Part shown: positions 23,661-37,100 of the stretch, piece after piece | Position numbering within the stretch: the stretch's first letter is position 1 | Layout of the letters: each line of letters begins with the position of its first letter | DNA from: Malurus cyaneus samueli | Taxonomy: Eukaryota > Chordata > Aves > Passeriformes > Maluridae | Direction of reading: 5' to 3' | NCBI GenBank assembly: GCA_009741485.1 | Contig: CM019220.1 | Span: forward strand, 2,319,625-2,383,624 | DNA length: 64,000 nt | Program-made: the position numbers and the translations under genes | The notes under the pieces: model-generated | The model's database searches: none | The model's input: only the letters and a program-made list of their open reading frames with translations | Told to the model about the DNA's origin: nothing

Positions 23661-23683
23661 TATGCACTTCCATGCATAATAAT
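23656..23683. repeat. 11-bp perfect hairpin next to the MIR-like element
   Basis: ATTATTATGCA pairs with TGCATAATAAT around a six-base loop. It contains an ATGCATAA octamer-like word. Confidence 0.8.
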
Positions 23684-24584
23684 TCCTCTGCAACTTGGGA
23701 AGAGAATAGCCTACCTTGCTGTAATAAATGTGGGCATTTGGAGTTGAGGGATGTCATGGGAGAAGGGATAAAAATGACACCTTCATCAGCAACTGGTATG
23801 GATGGTGCTCCTCAGTCTCTTGGGATTCTGTCTGGAATACAGACATTCAACTGTACTTACTCTGAATTAAAACAACAATATAGTTTTACTTCAATTTTCA
23901 CAGTAATAAAAGTTTTGAATGATTTAATACGATTTTATGTTACCTTTTTAAAAGCATAATAAACAAAAGCCCTTGTTGGGGGCTTTCTTCACCTTCCTAC
24001 CTCAATTTGCTCTTTTTTTTCTTTTTCTTTCCCCACAGAGTCATTCTCCTGACTGGTGGGATTGGGTTAAATATCACCCCTATACAGGATGGTTTAGATA
24101 GGAAATACTTTTAGAGTTTGCATCAAACTGTTGTCACAAGAATCAATGAATTTTAAATTTAATTGGTTAAAAATGTCACAGACTTAACACTGTGGGGTTT
24201 TATCTTTTTTTTTTCTTTTATTTAAAGTGGAAAAAGGCTATTGCTTAATGGAAGGATCCTGCAAAGTACTAATGCCCTCATTTTCCCTGCAGTGAGGGGG
24301 AACTGAGGGCTTTTGGTGGGAACACAGCATTAACAAGGATAGAAGGAGCTGGCACTAAACTGACTCTGGGTGTCGAGTGATGTTGCTGTGTCCAGGTCCC
24401 TTTCAATCCATAGGAAGGTACAGACTTAAATCATTTGCATGTGTGAAAGATGGTTTTTATAGACCAGGCTGTCCCTGCTGGATTTTGCATTTCAAAATAC
24501 TGCCCTTCAACGTTTGAACAATTCCATATTTTTTTATTATGAAATTCATGAATATTGCATAGAAGTGAAAGTGGATTTTTTTCC

Positions 24585-24611
24585 TTTTTTTTTTTTTTTT
24601 TTTTTTTTTTT
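24585..24611. repeat. Poly-T tract (27 T)
   Basis: An uninterrupted homopolymer. I see no retrogene or SINE body attached on either side. Confidence 0.95.
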
Positions 24612-25430
24612 GCTTTAAAGGATTTCATGCTTACAGGATTGTAGCAGTGGGGGAGGCAGTCATGTTGGGCATCTTATTTATTAGTTGCTGCATGAGGCAG
24701 TGACAGAACTTATTGTTTAAATGTTTTGGGTACTTTTAATACAGTATAAAAGAAAATATGTAATATGCTAAAAATTGTAGAGAATATAAAGAATAGGAAG
24801 GCAAATCTGAGTTTTTAGAGATTCTTCACTAAGTATACAAAATGTCAGAAATCACTTGGGAAGATGAATGAAAACCCTGTTCCCATTGTGGGGGAGTGGC
24901 AGTACCGGTACAAAAAGCCACATTTCATCTTGAACACATATTAGTTTGGGAAGAAAAAACCCATACCAACCAAAAACCCAAACAAGCAGCACCTTTTAAA
25001 AGAGTGGTGGAATAGATTGCCTTGCAAATTGTTATTAAATGTGAGACTGAAACTTTATGTGTGTTGGATCTGCTTCAAGCACTGTTGTGTGCAAGATTGC
25101 AGACAACCCATTCCAGTTACAGTCAGAGGTACCGTCAGATGGACGTGTCAGTGGGGAAGATATGAAGATGTTCTATAGGAATTTTAGAGAATAGGGAATA
25201 AGAGAGCAGAATTGCATGATGGAATACATAAAATCACATATTGAAGAGGAAACTTGAAGCGTAGCTCTCCAGTCCTATGGAGATGACCTTTATGTAATGT
25301 GTAAGAAAAACTTAACGCAGATGTTTTATTTATACATAACCAAATGGGATGGAGTTAAATGATTTTTAATTTTGCCAAATTACAGATAATTTCTTTGTTG
25401 TGCAAGGAGTGTTTTAATCTGGTTATTTAC

Positions 25431-25452
25431 TTTTTTTTTTTTTTTTTTTTTT
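25431..25452. repeat. Poly-T tract (22 T)
   Basis: An uninterrupted homopolymer in AT-rich intron, with no evident retroelement attached. Confidence 0.95.
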
Positions 25453-25772
25453 CCTTTGCATTTGCAAATACTTAATATTTTATATTTTGGACATTCCCCC
25501 TGCTCGGTTGTGACTCCCAGATGAAATAATCCTCCTCTTCTTCCCTTTAAATAATTCAGATAGCATACATTTAAAAATATGAAAATCCCAATGTAAATGT
25601 GCCAGAAGTGCTTTTAAGGTAGGAGGTTGTTCTGCTTTACTATGGAAAAGATGCATCTGTAAATGGTAATGAGGGTTCATCGTTTCTGGGCTCACAAACA
25701 CCAAGTCATGGGGATGCTTTGGGGAGGAGCTGTGGGAGATCCAAGTTCAGCACTGTTTTCTCAGCCTCTTAC

Positions 25773-26240
25773 CATGGAATGGTTTGAGTTGGAAGGGACC
25801 TTAAAAATCATCTTGTGTCTACCCCTGCTGTGGGCAGAGACACCTTCCACTATCCCAGGTTGCTCCAAGCCCCATCCAGCATGACCATGGACACTTCCAG
25901 GGATCCAGGGGCAGCCACAGCTTCTCTGGGCACCGTGCCAGGGCCTCCCCACTCTCACAATTTCTTTCCAACATCCCATCTAACCCTTCCCTCTGTCAGT
26001 GGGAAGCCATTCCCCCTGTACTGTCACTCCATGTCCTTGTCCCCAGCCCCTCTCCATCTCTCCTGGAGCCTCTTTAAGCACAGGAAGGGGCTCTAAGGTC
26101 TCCCTGGAACCCTCATCTCTTCCCAAGGCTGAGCATCCCCAGCTTTTTTAGACTGTCCACGCCACAGCAGAGGGGCTCCAGCTCTCAGAGCATCTTTGGC
26201 TTCCTCTGGGCTTGTTTGAACAGGTCGAGCTTTTCCTCAA
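25773..26240 (-). mobile_element. CR1 LINE fragment, longer 3' region
   Basis: One of the longest CR1 copies here, antisense. It runs from GGTTTGAGTTGGAAGGGACC through CTTCCAGGGATCCAGGGGCA, a CCATTCCCCCTGTACTGTCA segment, and GGCTGAGCATCCCCAGC, to GGGCTTGTTTGAACAGGTCG. The open frames at 25663-26096 and on the other strand are repeat-derived. Confidence 0.93.
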
Positions 26241-26646
26241 GTATGTAGAAAAAAAAAATTGGGATTAGATTACGTTTTGTAGCAGCGCTGCATTTTGTGT
26301 TGAGAAATATGTATTTGCTGCTGAGTAGTTTTGGTATTATAAAACAAGAAATCATTTTGTTCAGTCTGTTTTTCAAACAATGTTATAGACAGTAACAACA
26401 GCCAGGAAGAATGAATTAGTATTAAGTTGAATCATCCAATCTGTGGTAACATTTAGAGTTGATTCCTCATAAAATTGTGCCAGTCTCTTATGACTCCTAA
26501 GTAGTGCTCAGGTCAGGCTTGCAGAGAGCTGGACTTTGTCCATCTGGGACATGCTGTATTGTTTGTTTTTTTTTTTTTGCCCCCTCCATGACCCTGGGCC
26601 TCATCATCAGACCACAATATCTCTATTTTCATTAGGAGCAGTGATC

Positions 26647-26697
26647 ATAGACTCATGGAAAGGCTTGGGCTGAAAGGGACTTTAAAGATCATCTGTA
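26647..26697 (-). mobile_element. CR1 LINE fragment, 3' end
   Basis: A short antisense terminus, CATAGACTCATGGAAAGGCT and GGGCTGAAAGGGACTTTAAA. The match fades after GATCATCTG. Confidence 0.8.
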
Positions 26698-27240
26698 CAG
26701 TGGCGTGTGGTGTCTCACCACCCTGCCAGAACTCTAATCTTTCCACTTCCTCATCAGCTCTTTTTGTCTAGAAGCTACAGATCTCTTAGTTCTGGTTCTG
26801 TAGAAGTTCAAGAGCCTCAGATTTGATTTCTCCACGATGGATTTGGTTTTAGGTATGCTCCCTTCTCCATGGCAGAATACTCATTATGGATGTCTTGCAA
26901 TAGGATTACATCTTCAGTTCCGTGACTTTGCCTCTCAAGAACCCCCCAAGCTATTCACAGCCATGTTCCTCTTTAAACCCTTAAGCATTTTCCATCTGCA
27001 GCTGAAGGTTTTCACAGGTGTTAAATAGGAAGATTTAACAGGCAGATTTTCCTTCCCTTGGTCACTTTGGTGTGCTGAAGGATGGCCCAGCCTACGTGGA
27101 CATGCAGGTATTGTCACAAATGTGCTGACATTTAGTGTAGCTCAATAGCTGCACCAGACTAAATATACACCTATAAAAAAATAAAGCATTTTTGAGTCTC
27201 ATACAGCATAGAAAAGGTAATTTAAAGATGCAGATTGATG

Positions 27241-27560
27241 TGTCTATGTAAAGCACTGCAAAAAATGTATGTCGTTCTGGTCACCCATGCTCAGGAAAGA
27301 TTAATTTAAACTGTGAAACAGGTGTAGAGAATTGCTGCTGGGATGATTAGGAGAATCTGTATTATGAGAGCAGATTAAAAGAGTATGGTTCACTTGTCCT
27401 AGCAAAATAAAGGTTGAGAAGGGGATATATGTTAATCTTTATAAATACAGTCAGAGGATAAATGCCATGAAAGAGGAGGAATTATTTAAGTTTCAGGATA
27501 ATCCTTGCAACATCCACTAAGTATAAATTGGTCATTATTAAATGCCGGAGACTGGAAGTG
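27241..27560 (+). mobile_element. Ancient CR1-type LINE fragment
   Basis: It carries an older CR1 pattern than the other copies: GTTCTGGTCACCCATGCTCA, CAGGTGTAGAGAATTGCTGC, GATGATTAGGAGAATCTGTA, AATCTTTATAAATACAGTCA and AAGAGGAGGAATTATTTAAG, then ATAAATTGGTCATTATTAAA. This layout, seen in deep amniote CR1 families, encodes the reverse-transcriptase C-terminal/3' region, now full of stops. The orientation is sense to GTDC1. Confidence 0.7.
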
Positions 27561-28159
27561 AAAATATGGGTGTGGAGCGTGGTTTCTTGGTTTGCTTTTT
27601 TTTTTATTTTCCATTGAGACGTTTAGTTGTGAAATGACTGTTGAAACACTATTGAAATGCAAGTTTGATAAATTCATAGAATGGTTAGTTGAACAATATA
27701 GGAGTAGTGCCAGGCAGCTGCAGACTTTTGCTGTGATGATAATCCCCAAAATGAAGGTGAAAAAAGATGGACTATGAGTTGGTCTGTATTGACTTCAGTC
27801 TTGAGACCTGGAAGGAGATCCTGAGTCTCCAGCATCTGTAAAAGACACAACAACCCAATCTGTTCTGTATTCTACACAATGTTTGTCTTGTAGAGCATCA
27901 ATCATGTGTTTCATAAATGAGCAGTGTCCTGCAAGGTACGTCTGTTCAACAGATAAATGCATTTGGGATAGGCTGAATCTTTATTGGACAGATTCATAAT
28001 GACCATAGTGGCAAGGGAAAAAATGAGGGAAAGGTTTTTGTCTGACTGTGCTGAGTTCATCTGGACATTTCAGTGCTTTTGAAGAAACTCACGTCATGGC
28101 CGGTGCTTTTTGTCATTCCTCTGCCTTTGCAACAAGGGAGATTTTGAGGCATCACTCTT

Positions 28160-28290
28160 AGAATCATAAAATCCTAGAATGCTTTGGGTTGAAAGGGACC
28201 TTAAAGATCATCTGGGTCCAACCTTCCACTAGACCAGGTTGCTTCAAGCCCCATCCAGCCTGGTCTGGAGCTCTTCCTGGGTTGGGTTGT
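28160..28290 (-). mobile_element. CR1 LINE fragment, 3' end
   Basis: Antisense: AGAATCATAAAATCCTAGAA, GGGTTGAAAGGGACCTTAAA, then CTTCCACTAGACCAGGTTGC and CCCATCCAGCCTGGTCTGG. Confidence 0.92.
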
Positions 28291-30933
28291 CAACAATTTC
28301 ATGGATGTTTTTGTTTTTTGGGAGCCTGGGCATCCCTCAGAAAACAAACTGAAGTGGTACCAAAGGATTGACAACCACAGGGATTTGGGAAGCATTAGGT
28401 GAGGTGTGCTTCAACAAAAACCATCTTCAAGCAAAATGTTTTGAGTCTTGTGGCTCTCTAAGCATCCTTCTCTGTTTTGCCTCAGTTTACTTTTGCTCAC
28501 TGAAGCATTTGGATAAAATTATTCATTGGAGTCAGAATGAGTTTGTTTTAACTTTCTTGTTTTGATGAGTCTGTAGGGCTCTTGCATTTTCATCCTTGTG
28601 TAGAGTAGTTTTGATGCTAAAACTGCCTCAGTCTGTGCTAGAAGCAAATGAAGAACAGAAAGAAGAACTTATGCTGTAATTCCTTTCAGTGACTGAAATT
28701 TTATCTGTCCTTCTTCAAACTTCATCACACATCTTTTGGATTCAGAGTTCACTTGTGTTATCTGCCATCTGAGTTTGAATTGCCTATCTTGAATGATGTG
28801 ACTATTTATGGAAAAGAGAGGATTTGACCCTTTTTCAGTGCCTGAACTGTTGTCTTTTTGTTGCCAATAAATGCAAGGATTAGCTGTCAGGATTCCTGGT
28901 AAATGAGTCACAAAAAAAAAAAAATCAAAAAATATTTAGAAATATTCAAAGGTATTTTTTTTTTTCTCTAGTGAGGCCTTGTGTAAGATTCATAAAGTTG
29001 CCTGATATTAGGACATATTTTTGATATCAAACCAAAGTTCCTTTGATTCTGGAAGCAGCTGAGCTCCTTTCAGCAGTGCCCAGTGCTGGACTTGTCAGCA
29101 CATCTATACATTGGTGACTTATCATTCTGTGAGCATCACTTCATTTGGGCTGGCAATAAGTCCTGTTCAGTCATTGTGCTGCAGAGGAATGTTTAAAGCT
29201 GCGATGTGCATTGGAGTCTGTTTGCAGCAGCTGATTTGCCTAAGCTTTGATGCGCAGTCACTTTCTGACATTTGTGTATTTCAGCAGTGAACAATGTAAA
29301 CTCATTTTCTGAGCACTTTGATTACTTGCACATAGCAGTGCCCATGGCATGTGACAGAGAAGAGCACTCTATCCACTAATCAGATAGATATGCTTCAAGC
29401 GTATTTACACAAAATAATGAAAACAGCTGTTAGATACCTTTAAACTTGAGTGTGTTTTGTTATTAATCTACTAGCCCGTACACATGACACTATAATTCTT
29501 CGCTCACTCAAGTTGCCTTTAATGACACAGTAATAAAACGGAGAGGGATGAAAGTAATGGAATTGTAGAATGTAATGCCTCAATTGTTCTACAGTGTCTT
29601 CCTTTTTGCCAAAATAAACCACAATTAGGTCCATATGGTGTTTTGAAGTTTTCAAGCAATGACCCTAATAAAAAGTAATGAATTTCTGACAAAAGAAAGC
29701 ATGGTGCTCTTTTAAGCAGATATCTTCGCTATTGATCTAGTTATGATTGCAGACTGATATGCTAATAGAAGAAGAAAGGTTCAACGTGCCTGGTACAAGC
29801 ACTTTCATTTGTGGTTTATTTTATTCTTATGAAATTCAGATTGAAAAGGTAGAAACATGTTGTAATCTATCAGTTATGACTCCCTTTTAAAAGACCTACT
29901 ATAAAGAAAACAAATGGATTTTCCTTGAGGAAAAAATGGAGAGCATTTGTTAACTTGGAGTTCCTAAAGTGAATGCTAACTAGGAGGATGCCTTGCAGTG
30001 ATGAAGATGCTTAGTTTGGATGTGTGAAATTTGACTTGAGCACTTCATTGTCTTCAGAGGTCCAAGCTCTGGTGTTTACTTTTCTCTCTTTTAACTTTTT
30101 TTTGTGAGGGAATTGGAATGATATTTCTGTTCATATAGAAAACCAAAGTATCCACAGAGCAGTTGTTGGGTAAATAGAGATACTCAAACACAATGACTCG
30201 AGAGGATGTGCAGCTCATCCTCCTGCACAGCTGTGGGCAACCAATAAACAGGTTTGGTGTGTCAGCATTATTCCAGTGCAGTAATAGGATGCCTGAAGTA
30301 GGGGTAATGTAGCTGTAATAAAGAGAGAAGGAAGGTTCTGGAAGCAGATACGAGGAGAAGGAGAAAATAAATGGTTGATGTGATGAACCTTCACTGCTGG
30401 TGTTTGTTGAATGAATGTTCATCCCCCATACACACAGTCCTGAATTACTCTGTTGAAAAGCATCTGCTGGATAATGTGTGTTATTGGCAGTGCTTTACTC
30501 CAAGAAGAGTAGCTGAGGCCTGAAGTTTTGCAAAGTGAAACTATTCAGAGCATCCTTTCAGCCAGTCTGCCTTCTCTGGCATTAATCACTGCTAGAAACT
30601 GCCTTGGAGTGGCTCCTCCCTGGTAAATTAGGAGTACAGTTTTTTAATGGGGTGATTTCTGTATTATTGCATGCTCTATCTATTGAGCTGCCTTGCAGAA
30701 TTCCCACTTCAATCCCAACTGAGCCCTTGGAAAATAACTGAATTTTGGTGTCAACAGCCTGTGCTCTTTTTCATTCATGCTTTGCTACTTTCTACATTGG
30801 TAATTCCTCCATCTCTTTTTCTATCACATACCTGTGGGTGGCTACTTTATTAATTTTAACAGAAAAGGGCCTTGTTCATGGGTAGAACTTTGTTTTCTTC
30901 CTTACTTTTGTAAGCAAGTTAAGTGAGTTCATT

Positions 30934-31015
30934 GAATCACAGAATGATTTGGGTTGAAAGGTTCTTAAAAGATCCTCTCATGGGCAGGGACACCTTCCAC
31001 TAGACCAGTTTGCTC
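30934..31015 (-). mobile_element. CR1 LINE fragment, 3' end
   Basis: Antisense: GAATCACAGAATGATTTGGG, GGGCAGGGACACCTTCCACT, AGACCAGTTTGCTC. It is cut short at the 5' side of the element. Confidence 0.9.
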
Positions 31016-33954
31016 AATTGCTATTTATTCCACTGCTTTTCCTTCTGAAAATGCTCTGTTTAATTTCTTACATTCTAACACTGGCTTCTTTGAGATGTGA
31101 ACAATTAATTTGCTTTATTGCAATTATGTTTGAAATCTTTTGAGTAGTGCTTAGAAAGTGAGGCTTGCCTCCTGGAGGAGGATGTATATACTATGGGAGA
31201 AATATTCTCACTTCAGATTATAAAATCTGGATTTTCTATGTTACTTTGAATTCTACTAGCAGGAACAAAACTATAAATCCACTCATACCTACCTGTAATT
31301 TAATATTTTTTATTTTTTTCTTTTCTTGCCTCAATTTTTAGTGTCAAAAGCTTTAAGGAATAGTCTTACACTGTGAAATAGGGTCAAATTTTAGACTGGC
31401 TTTGAATCATATTCATAAAAATCCATTAAGCATGGGTAGCCCAGGAAGTGTTTAAAATGGGCCAGTTTCATATCCAGTTGTAGATGAGAATTGTTGGACT
31501 TTTCACCCTCACTGAGCAGGTTCTCCAGGGAAGCTGGATAGAATCAATTGAACTTTCCCCCATATATTATAAATAATAACAAACATATTGAGATACTTTT
31601 AATATTGGAAAAGGCTCAGAAAAGGGTGTGAACCTTCAAATGCTTAACTAAGTCCTTTATTCATTAAAATGTAAGGTCCTACTTCTGCAAGGTCATCCTT
31701 CCTTGAGAAGTCTAAATACCATCAGGTGACTTCAGAAATTCTGGCTTTTTTAATGCAACTCCTTTGAAATTATTTGAGATTCTCAGGTATTTTAAAATTC
31801 TTGTAATACCTATAAAGGCTTCTATAAAGTTTGGAAATTTGAAGTTTTAATAGTTTGTGATTATTCCAAGTTTTGTCTATTAATCTGGAACAGCAATCTC
31901 TCTGCCCACTGCTGATAGTGTTTTTATTTACTAGATGAAAGTGCCCAAAATATTCTCAGTCCTATGTTATTTATGCATTATGATAACACCAGGTATATTC
32001 TATGACTGTCCAAAACGTGAAAAAAATGCAGACAGTATTTTAGAAGCATTTATTCACAAAAAGATAATAAACCAAGGTTTCTGATGTTGAATATAAGTGT
32101 GCTTGAGCGCACATGGACAGTTCTGTTGGTGACTAACTGCAGTCATGTAGATTTTCTCACTCTGCCTGTGTGTTTGCAAGACCAGCTCCTTAATGAACAG
32201 TCATTATTATTGCAGAGCTCTTAGTTGCAGGTCAAAATATTGCGTTGTAGTTCTCATGTAAAATTTTCAATCCTTCATGCAAACCCCAAAAGTTTCCTAT
32301 TTTTTGACCAGCTTACAATGTAAATTTTTAAAATATTTTTTTGAGATGTACCATGATTTTTATTTAATTTTGTCTGCTATTTTTGATACATTCAAGCTCT
32401 TGTAAGAACAGTGTCCATTACTGTGTGATGATCAGAGATGCTGATTTTTAGCAGTAGATTGAGCTGACAAGTTTAAGGAAACATTTCTTGTACTGTGTTT
32501 TTGGAAGCACAAGCTGGTTGTAGAGGTTACGTTCAGGGACTAGTACGGCAGCATTTGGGTAAATTGGGATATAAACAAACATCTGTTGCAGGAATGTAGA
32601 AATGACATCATAAAGAATGTATGCAAAAACTTAATTGAAAAAGAATGATGCAGAATTGCAGCATGACTTTAAGTCTGAATTGATTTTTTGCCTTCAGAGT
32701 GAAAGTGGGATTTTTGTGCAACATTCCAATACTATAAAGTATTTAAAATGTAATGTCCTATTAACGTACCTAAAATGTAGACTCTGGGTCACCCAATAAG
32801 AATAGTAGTTACAGTAATACAGTATATGTAATATGCAATTATCTTGACAATAGTTTTATTTTTTCAACAATTTTGTCATAAAAGAGCAGTAAGATACAAT
32901 GAATTTGATTCATTTTGTGTGTGTGAATCATTTAATAGGCCATTACATCTACTATATTAGACTCCATTCTCCTTTCAGAGCTTTTCATTATAAGCCTGTC
33001 TTTAATGGAAAGAAGTTTAACCTTCCCTCCCAGATAGATTGAACCCCATAACAGTGTAAACATTCTCATTATAAAATAAAATCCCCTTCCCCAAGGGCAG
33101 CACTATAATTATGTTGCAGAGTGTTGTACAAATGTTTCTCTTAAAAAATGTTGTCTCATTCTTGTCCTCAAGTTTTTATCATTTTCATTTATGAAGAGAA
33201 TCAATAACGCTTTAAAATCGTAATTTAATAAAATAAATATGATCTGATTATTTTTTAATTTTTTGAAGTTATTTTAATCAAGTTTGAGAAGAAGTCATCA
33301 GTAAAATTGCTGTTGATTTATAAATAGGATAATTAGAGGCTTTCCTCCTAAGTACTGTTCACTGGCATTGTGGCTGTTTTTATTGCCTAGTCAAACCTCT
33401 TCATTCAATTTTAAAATTGCCTTTTGAATGAACTGTGCTATGAGCTTGCCAAATAGTGTCACCATTAATACCTTACCTCCTCTATTTCATTGTCCAGTCT
33501 GTAAATGCACAATAAATTGTTTGATAAGGAGGTCAATGAGGTTGTAGTAGTTTTTAAGTGAATTACGGCCGAACGTCTCAGATTATGTCACACTCTTATT
33601 GTAGTGCTGGGTGTAAAAGGTGGTGATACACTATGTGGGAGATCATTTGGTCGTGTTGCTGCAGGACTAAACACAAATCAAGAAGGCCGGGTTCTCTACT
33701 GCTCTCTGTGTAGAGAATAGATTAAAAAAATGCACTTTATTAATCCAATTTACAATTCTGTAGTGTGTCCCTTAGTCCGATTAAAAAAGCTCTCAGCAGC
33801 AGGTGCCCAGCACAAGGATGGGTGAGGACAAAGATGTTTGCAAACAGGAGGCTGTTTCACTGCCTTGGTTATTGAAAAGCTGCTGTAGTATTCCTGGAAA
33901 GCCCTAAAGCATCTCTAACCAGCGTTCTGGATGTTTATATCTCATCAGGAATTT
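31016..33954. other. Repeat-poor AT-rich intron block
   Basis: Nearly 3 kb with no recognisable transposon, simple repeat or open frame of 60 codons. It is rich in homeodomain-like words (TAATTA, ATTTAATAG, TTAATAAAATAAATATG). It also contains one compact CpG triplet (TTACGGCCGAACGTC, 33563-33577). Absence of insertions over several kilobases is what conserved regulatory deserts look like, but I can show no function. Confidence 0.3.
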
Positions 33955-34388
33955 AGTGGGAATTGGGTTTTCTTGGATGAGTGAGGAGTGTCTGAGAGAT
34001 CTGGGGGTGCTCAGGAGAGCAAAGGAGGCTCAGGAGAGGCTTTGTGGCTCTGTACAGCCCCATGACAGGAGGGTGCAGTCGGGTGGGATCGGGCTCTTCC
34101 ATCAGGTAATAAGTGGCAGGATGAGAGGAAGCAGAATCAGGGTGCACCAGGAAGGGTTTAGGCTGGATATGCAGAAAAATTATTTTTTCACCAAAAGGGC
34201 TGTCCAGCCCTGTCCCAGCTGCTCAGGGCAGATTTGGAGTCCCTATCCCTGGAGGGATTTAAAAGTTCAGTAGATGTATCCATTTGGGGACATGGGTCAG
34301 CAGTGGCTGCGGCAATGCTGGGGGAGCAGTTGGACTCGATCACAGAGGGCTTTCCCAACCAAAACAATTCTGTGATTCCACTGTTCTG
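33955..34388 (+). mobile_element. CR1 LINE fragment, longer 3' region
   Basis: Sense CR1 of about 430 bp: GGTGCTCAGGAGAGCAAAGG, AGGCTGGATATGCAG, CCCTGGAGGGATTTAAAAGT, GGAGCAGTTGGACTCGATCA, ending ACAATTCTGTGATTCC. The pattern differs from the shorter copies in the window, suggesting a different CR1 subfamily. The open frames in both directions are repeat-derived. Confidence 0.88.
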
Positions 34389-37100
34389 TAAGTGATTCTG
34401 GAGAGTTTGCCAGATTGGTGTCACAGTTCCAGCAGTTCCTGTTCTGATGTGTCACCTTCACCCAGCCCTGCTCTGCTGGAGCTGCTCCGTGCCCAGGCTG
34501 GGGCTCCCGTCTGTCCCCAAGCTCGTGAGCGCTGCTGAAATAGAAACGTAAAAGGCGAAAGTAAGAAACTTTGTGCTTGTTGAGTCTAAAAGAAAGTCTG
34601 TTTGTGTGTGTCTCTCCCTTTGTAACAGAAGGAATGTTTCTTATGTTTCTGTCTTCAGACAGTTGGCACACATTTCATCTCAGCAGCTGCTTTCTCTTAA
34701 AGTGCAGTAGAGTGTAGGACTGTAGTGACACTAGCATTAATACTTCACATTCTGCTATCATATGCTGTCACTGTGAAATATGGATCTAGGTTACATGTGT
34801 TTGCAGACTTTGTACTGCTGAATTATGAAAGCTGACTCCGTTGGAGGATTGTGTTGTATTCAGAGACTGTGAACTGAACAATAAATGAATGCAGGCAGAG
34901 ACTTGCAGTCATAAGCAGTATCCTCCTTTTTGGCCTAATTGAGACAATAGCTTTAAAATGCAGAATTGCCAAATAAAACTTCGCTGTTGACTTAGGTAAA
35001 TATATTTAGCAGGCATTTAAATGTGTCTCTTGTGGGCACCTTTTAGTTGTTATCCTCAAGCTTGTTTAAATATTATTTTGAAATCCTGTTCTTCTGAATG
35101 GGATGAATTACTGCAGATGAATAAAGTGGATTACAAAAAGTACTACTGCTGCATGGCAGGAGAAAATATTGGGAACAATTAGTTATTTTGTTATCAAGAA
35201 TTAGTGTATAGCCATAAATATAACCCTGAAATTCTTTTTACATGCCTGGATCGCTATATGAGCTGCACTTTATTTATTTCTAAATGTATAATATTAATAT
35301 GGATATAAATAACAGCTAAAACATCAGGCATCATTGCACATGGAATCACGGGGTAACCAGTCCTGACTCTGTCCTGGGGTTGGGCAGTAGCTGAAGGGTA
35401 AACAAAGCTGCTGGACAGGACTATCTGGAAATATTTTAAAATGAAGGCTCAGCATAAGGAGATACTGGGGAATCTGCAAGCGGGCTCATGTACACAACTA
35501 CTGTGATGGAAATGTTAATCAGTGTGTTCGTTAAACTCAGATTTCTTTGCTGCCTGAAGATCTGCCAGTAAATTACTTTATTTCTTTAAAAATGTCTTGA
35601 AATCGGGTATGCATAATTTCAGTGATAATGCCACTGATATGACTATATGCCAACAATGAAACTTGAAGTTGATTTTCCTTCCATGTGCAGCCACTGATGG
35701 TCAGGAACCAAACCCAGCTGCAGAAACCTGGCATCCAGTGTAACACCCTCCATTTATTTTCAGTTTTTCAGTTTTTACCTTTGAATATCAGGGTATACAA
35801 AAAGGATGGAGTGAACAAAGAAAACATATATATGTATATATAGGTAGCATTAGGATATATTGCTGATAAATGGCCTTTAAACCTCCTCTTTAGAAGCTTC
35901 CAAGTGCCAAAAACTGTAATGAACGCCTTTACCATGAATTCCGTAATGCTCAGAATAATGTTAGAATAGCTTTGGAAAGTGTAGGGGGGAAAACAAAGTT
36001 TAATCTCACTGAGCTTGCTGGTGTATTTTAGTGCTTTGCATGCGTGGGGTTTGTGTCATCTACCTACGGAATGTGATGTGAAGTGGTTGCTGTCACAGCT
36101 CTTCCCGTGTTAGTTTTGATGGTTCTTTTGTATCTGATCCTTAAGTGGGAAGGTGGGGTTGTATCCTCTCCCAGCAGTGCTGTTCCTGTGCTTCCCAAAA
36201 CAACCTTTCTGTTGTCACCTCATTCCCTGAGTTCTTTTCAATTGCATCCAGGTTCATGTGAAGTTTAAATGTGCTCGTCAAGGATTGTCCTAGACTTGAA
36301 ACCACGCACTTCTAATTCTGTGCTGTAACAGTGCATTGTTCAGCTGACTGGAAAGAGGTGAAACATAAACAATTTTAACAGCAGAATTTAACCTGTTAAT
36401 GAGACGTGCTGGAGGTAATATCTCAGTGCTCACTCAGAACCCCAGATATCTGAATAAGAAATCATGATGATTTTTAGGTGCTCACTCCTTTTTGGGGCAG
36501 CAGGCAGCTCTATCTTCAGTCTTCTCTCCTTTGCCATCAAAGGGCTTTTATTCTGTAGATACTTTGTGGTGGTGAAGTTTATTTTTTAATATAGAGGAAA
36601 TAAAATGCTAATAGATATCAAATTTTCAATCATCTACATCTATTTTCCTGTCAATGTGAAGATCATTTTTGTAACCTGACAGATATGTGGCTTTTTCGCA
36701 TTCACGAGAATGGGGATAATATGTTGATGTTCTCATAAACAACACCATTTTGTAGTTCATTGCTTTTATTCATCTTTCTAAAATATACTTGTGTCAAAAT
36801 ATTTCTATGGCAGAAGAAACATCAGTAGAAACAAGATGGACTATTATTTTTCTGAAATTTTTGGTGTGTCTTTATAGCATACTGAGTATATCTACTATTA
36901 AATGTAGAGACAATTCCCCCAGGGTGGGGAATTGCATTGGTGAGAAGGCAGAGTTGATGTACTCCACCTCTAATTGGTGTGGTCTCATAGTTAAATTGCA
37001 CAGCTTTTAGGATAATAGTCATAGCAGCATTCACCAGCTAAACAAAATTGTCGCTTTTCTGTGGGATGATGGTGCAACAATTACACCTAACTTATGCCTG

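Noticed and set aside
24020..24110. Polypyrimidine tract plus CACAG, resembling a splice acceptor
   Set aside because: The following sequence does not match any GTDC1 segment and meets stops; no donor in frame.
35826..35845. ATATATATGTATATATA palindrome
   Set aside because: An ordinary TA-rich simple sequence, too short and common to be notable.
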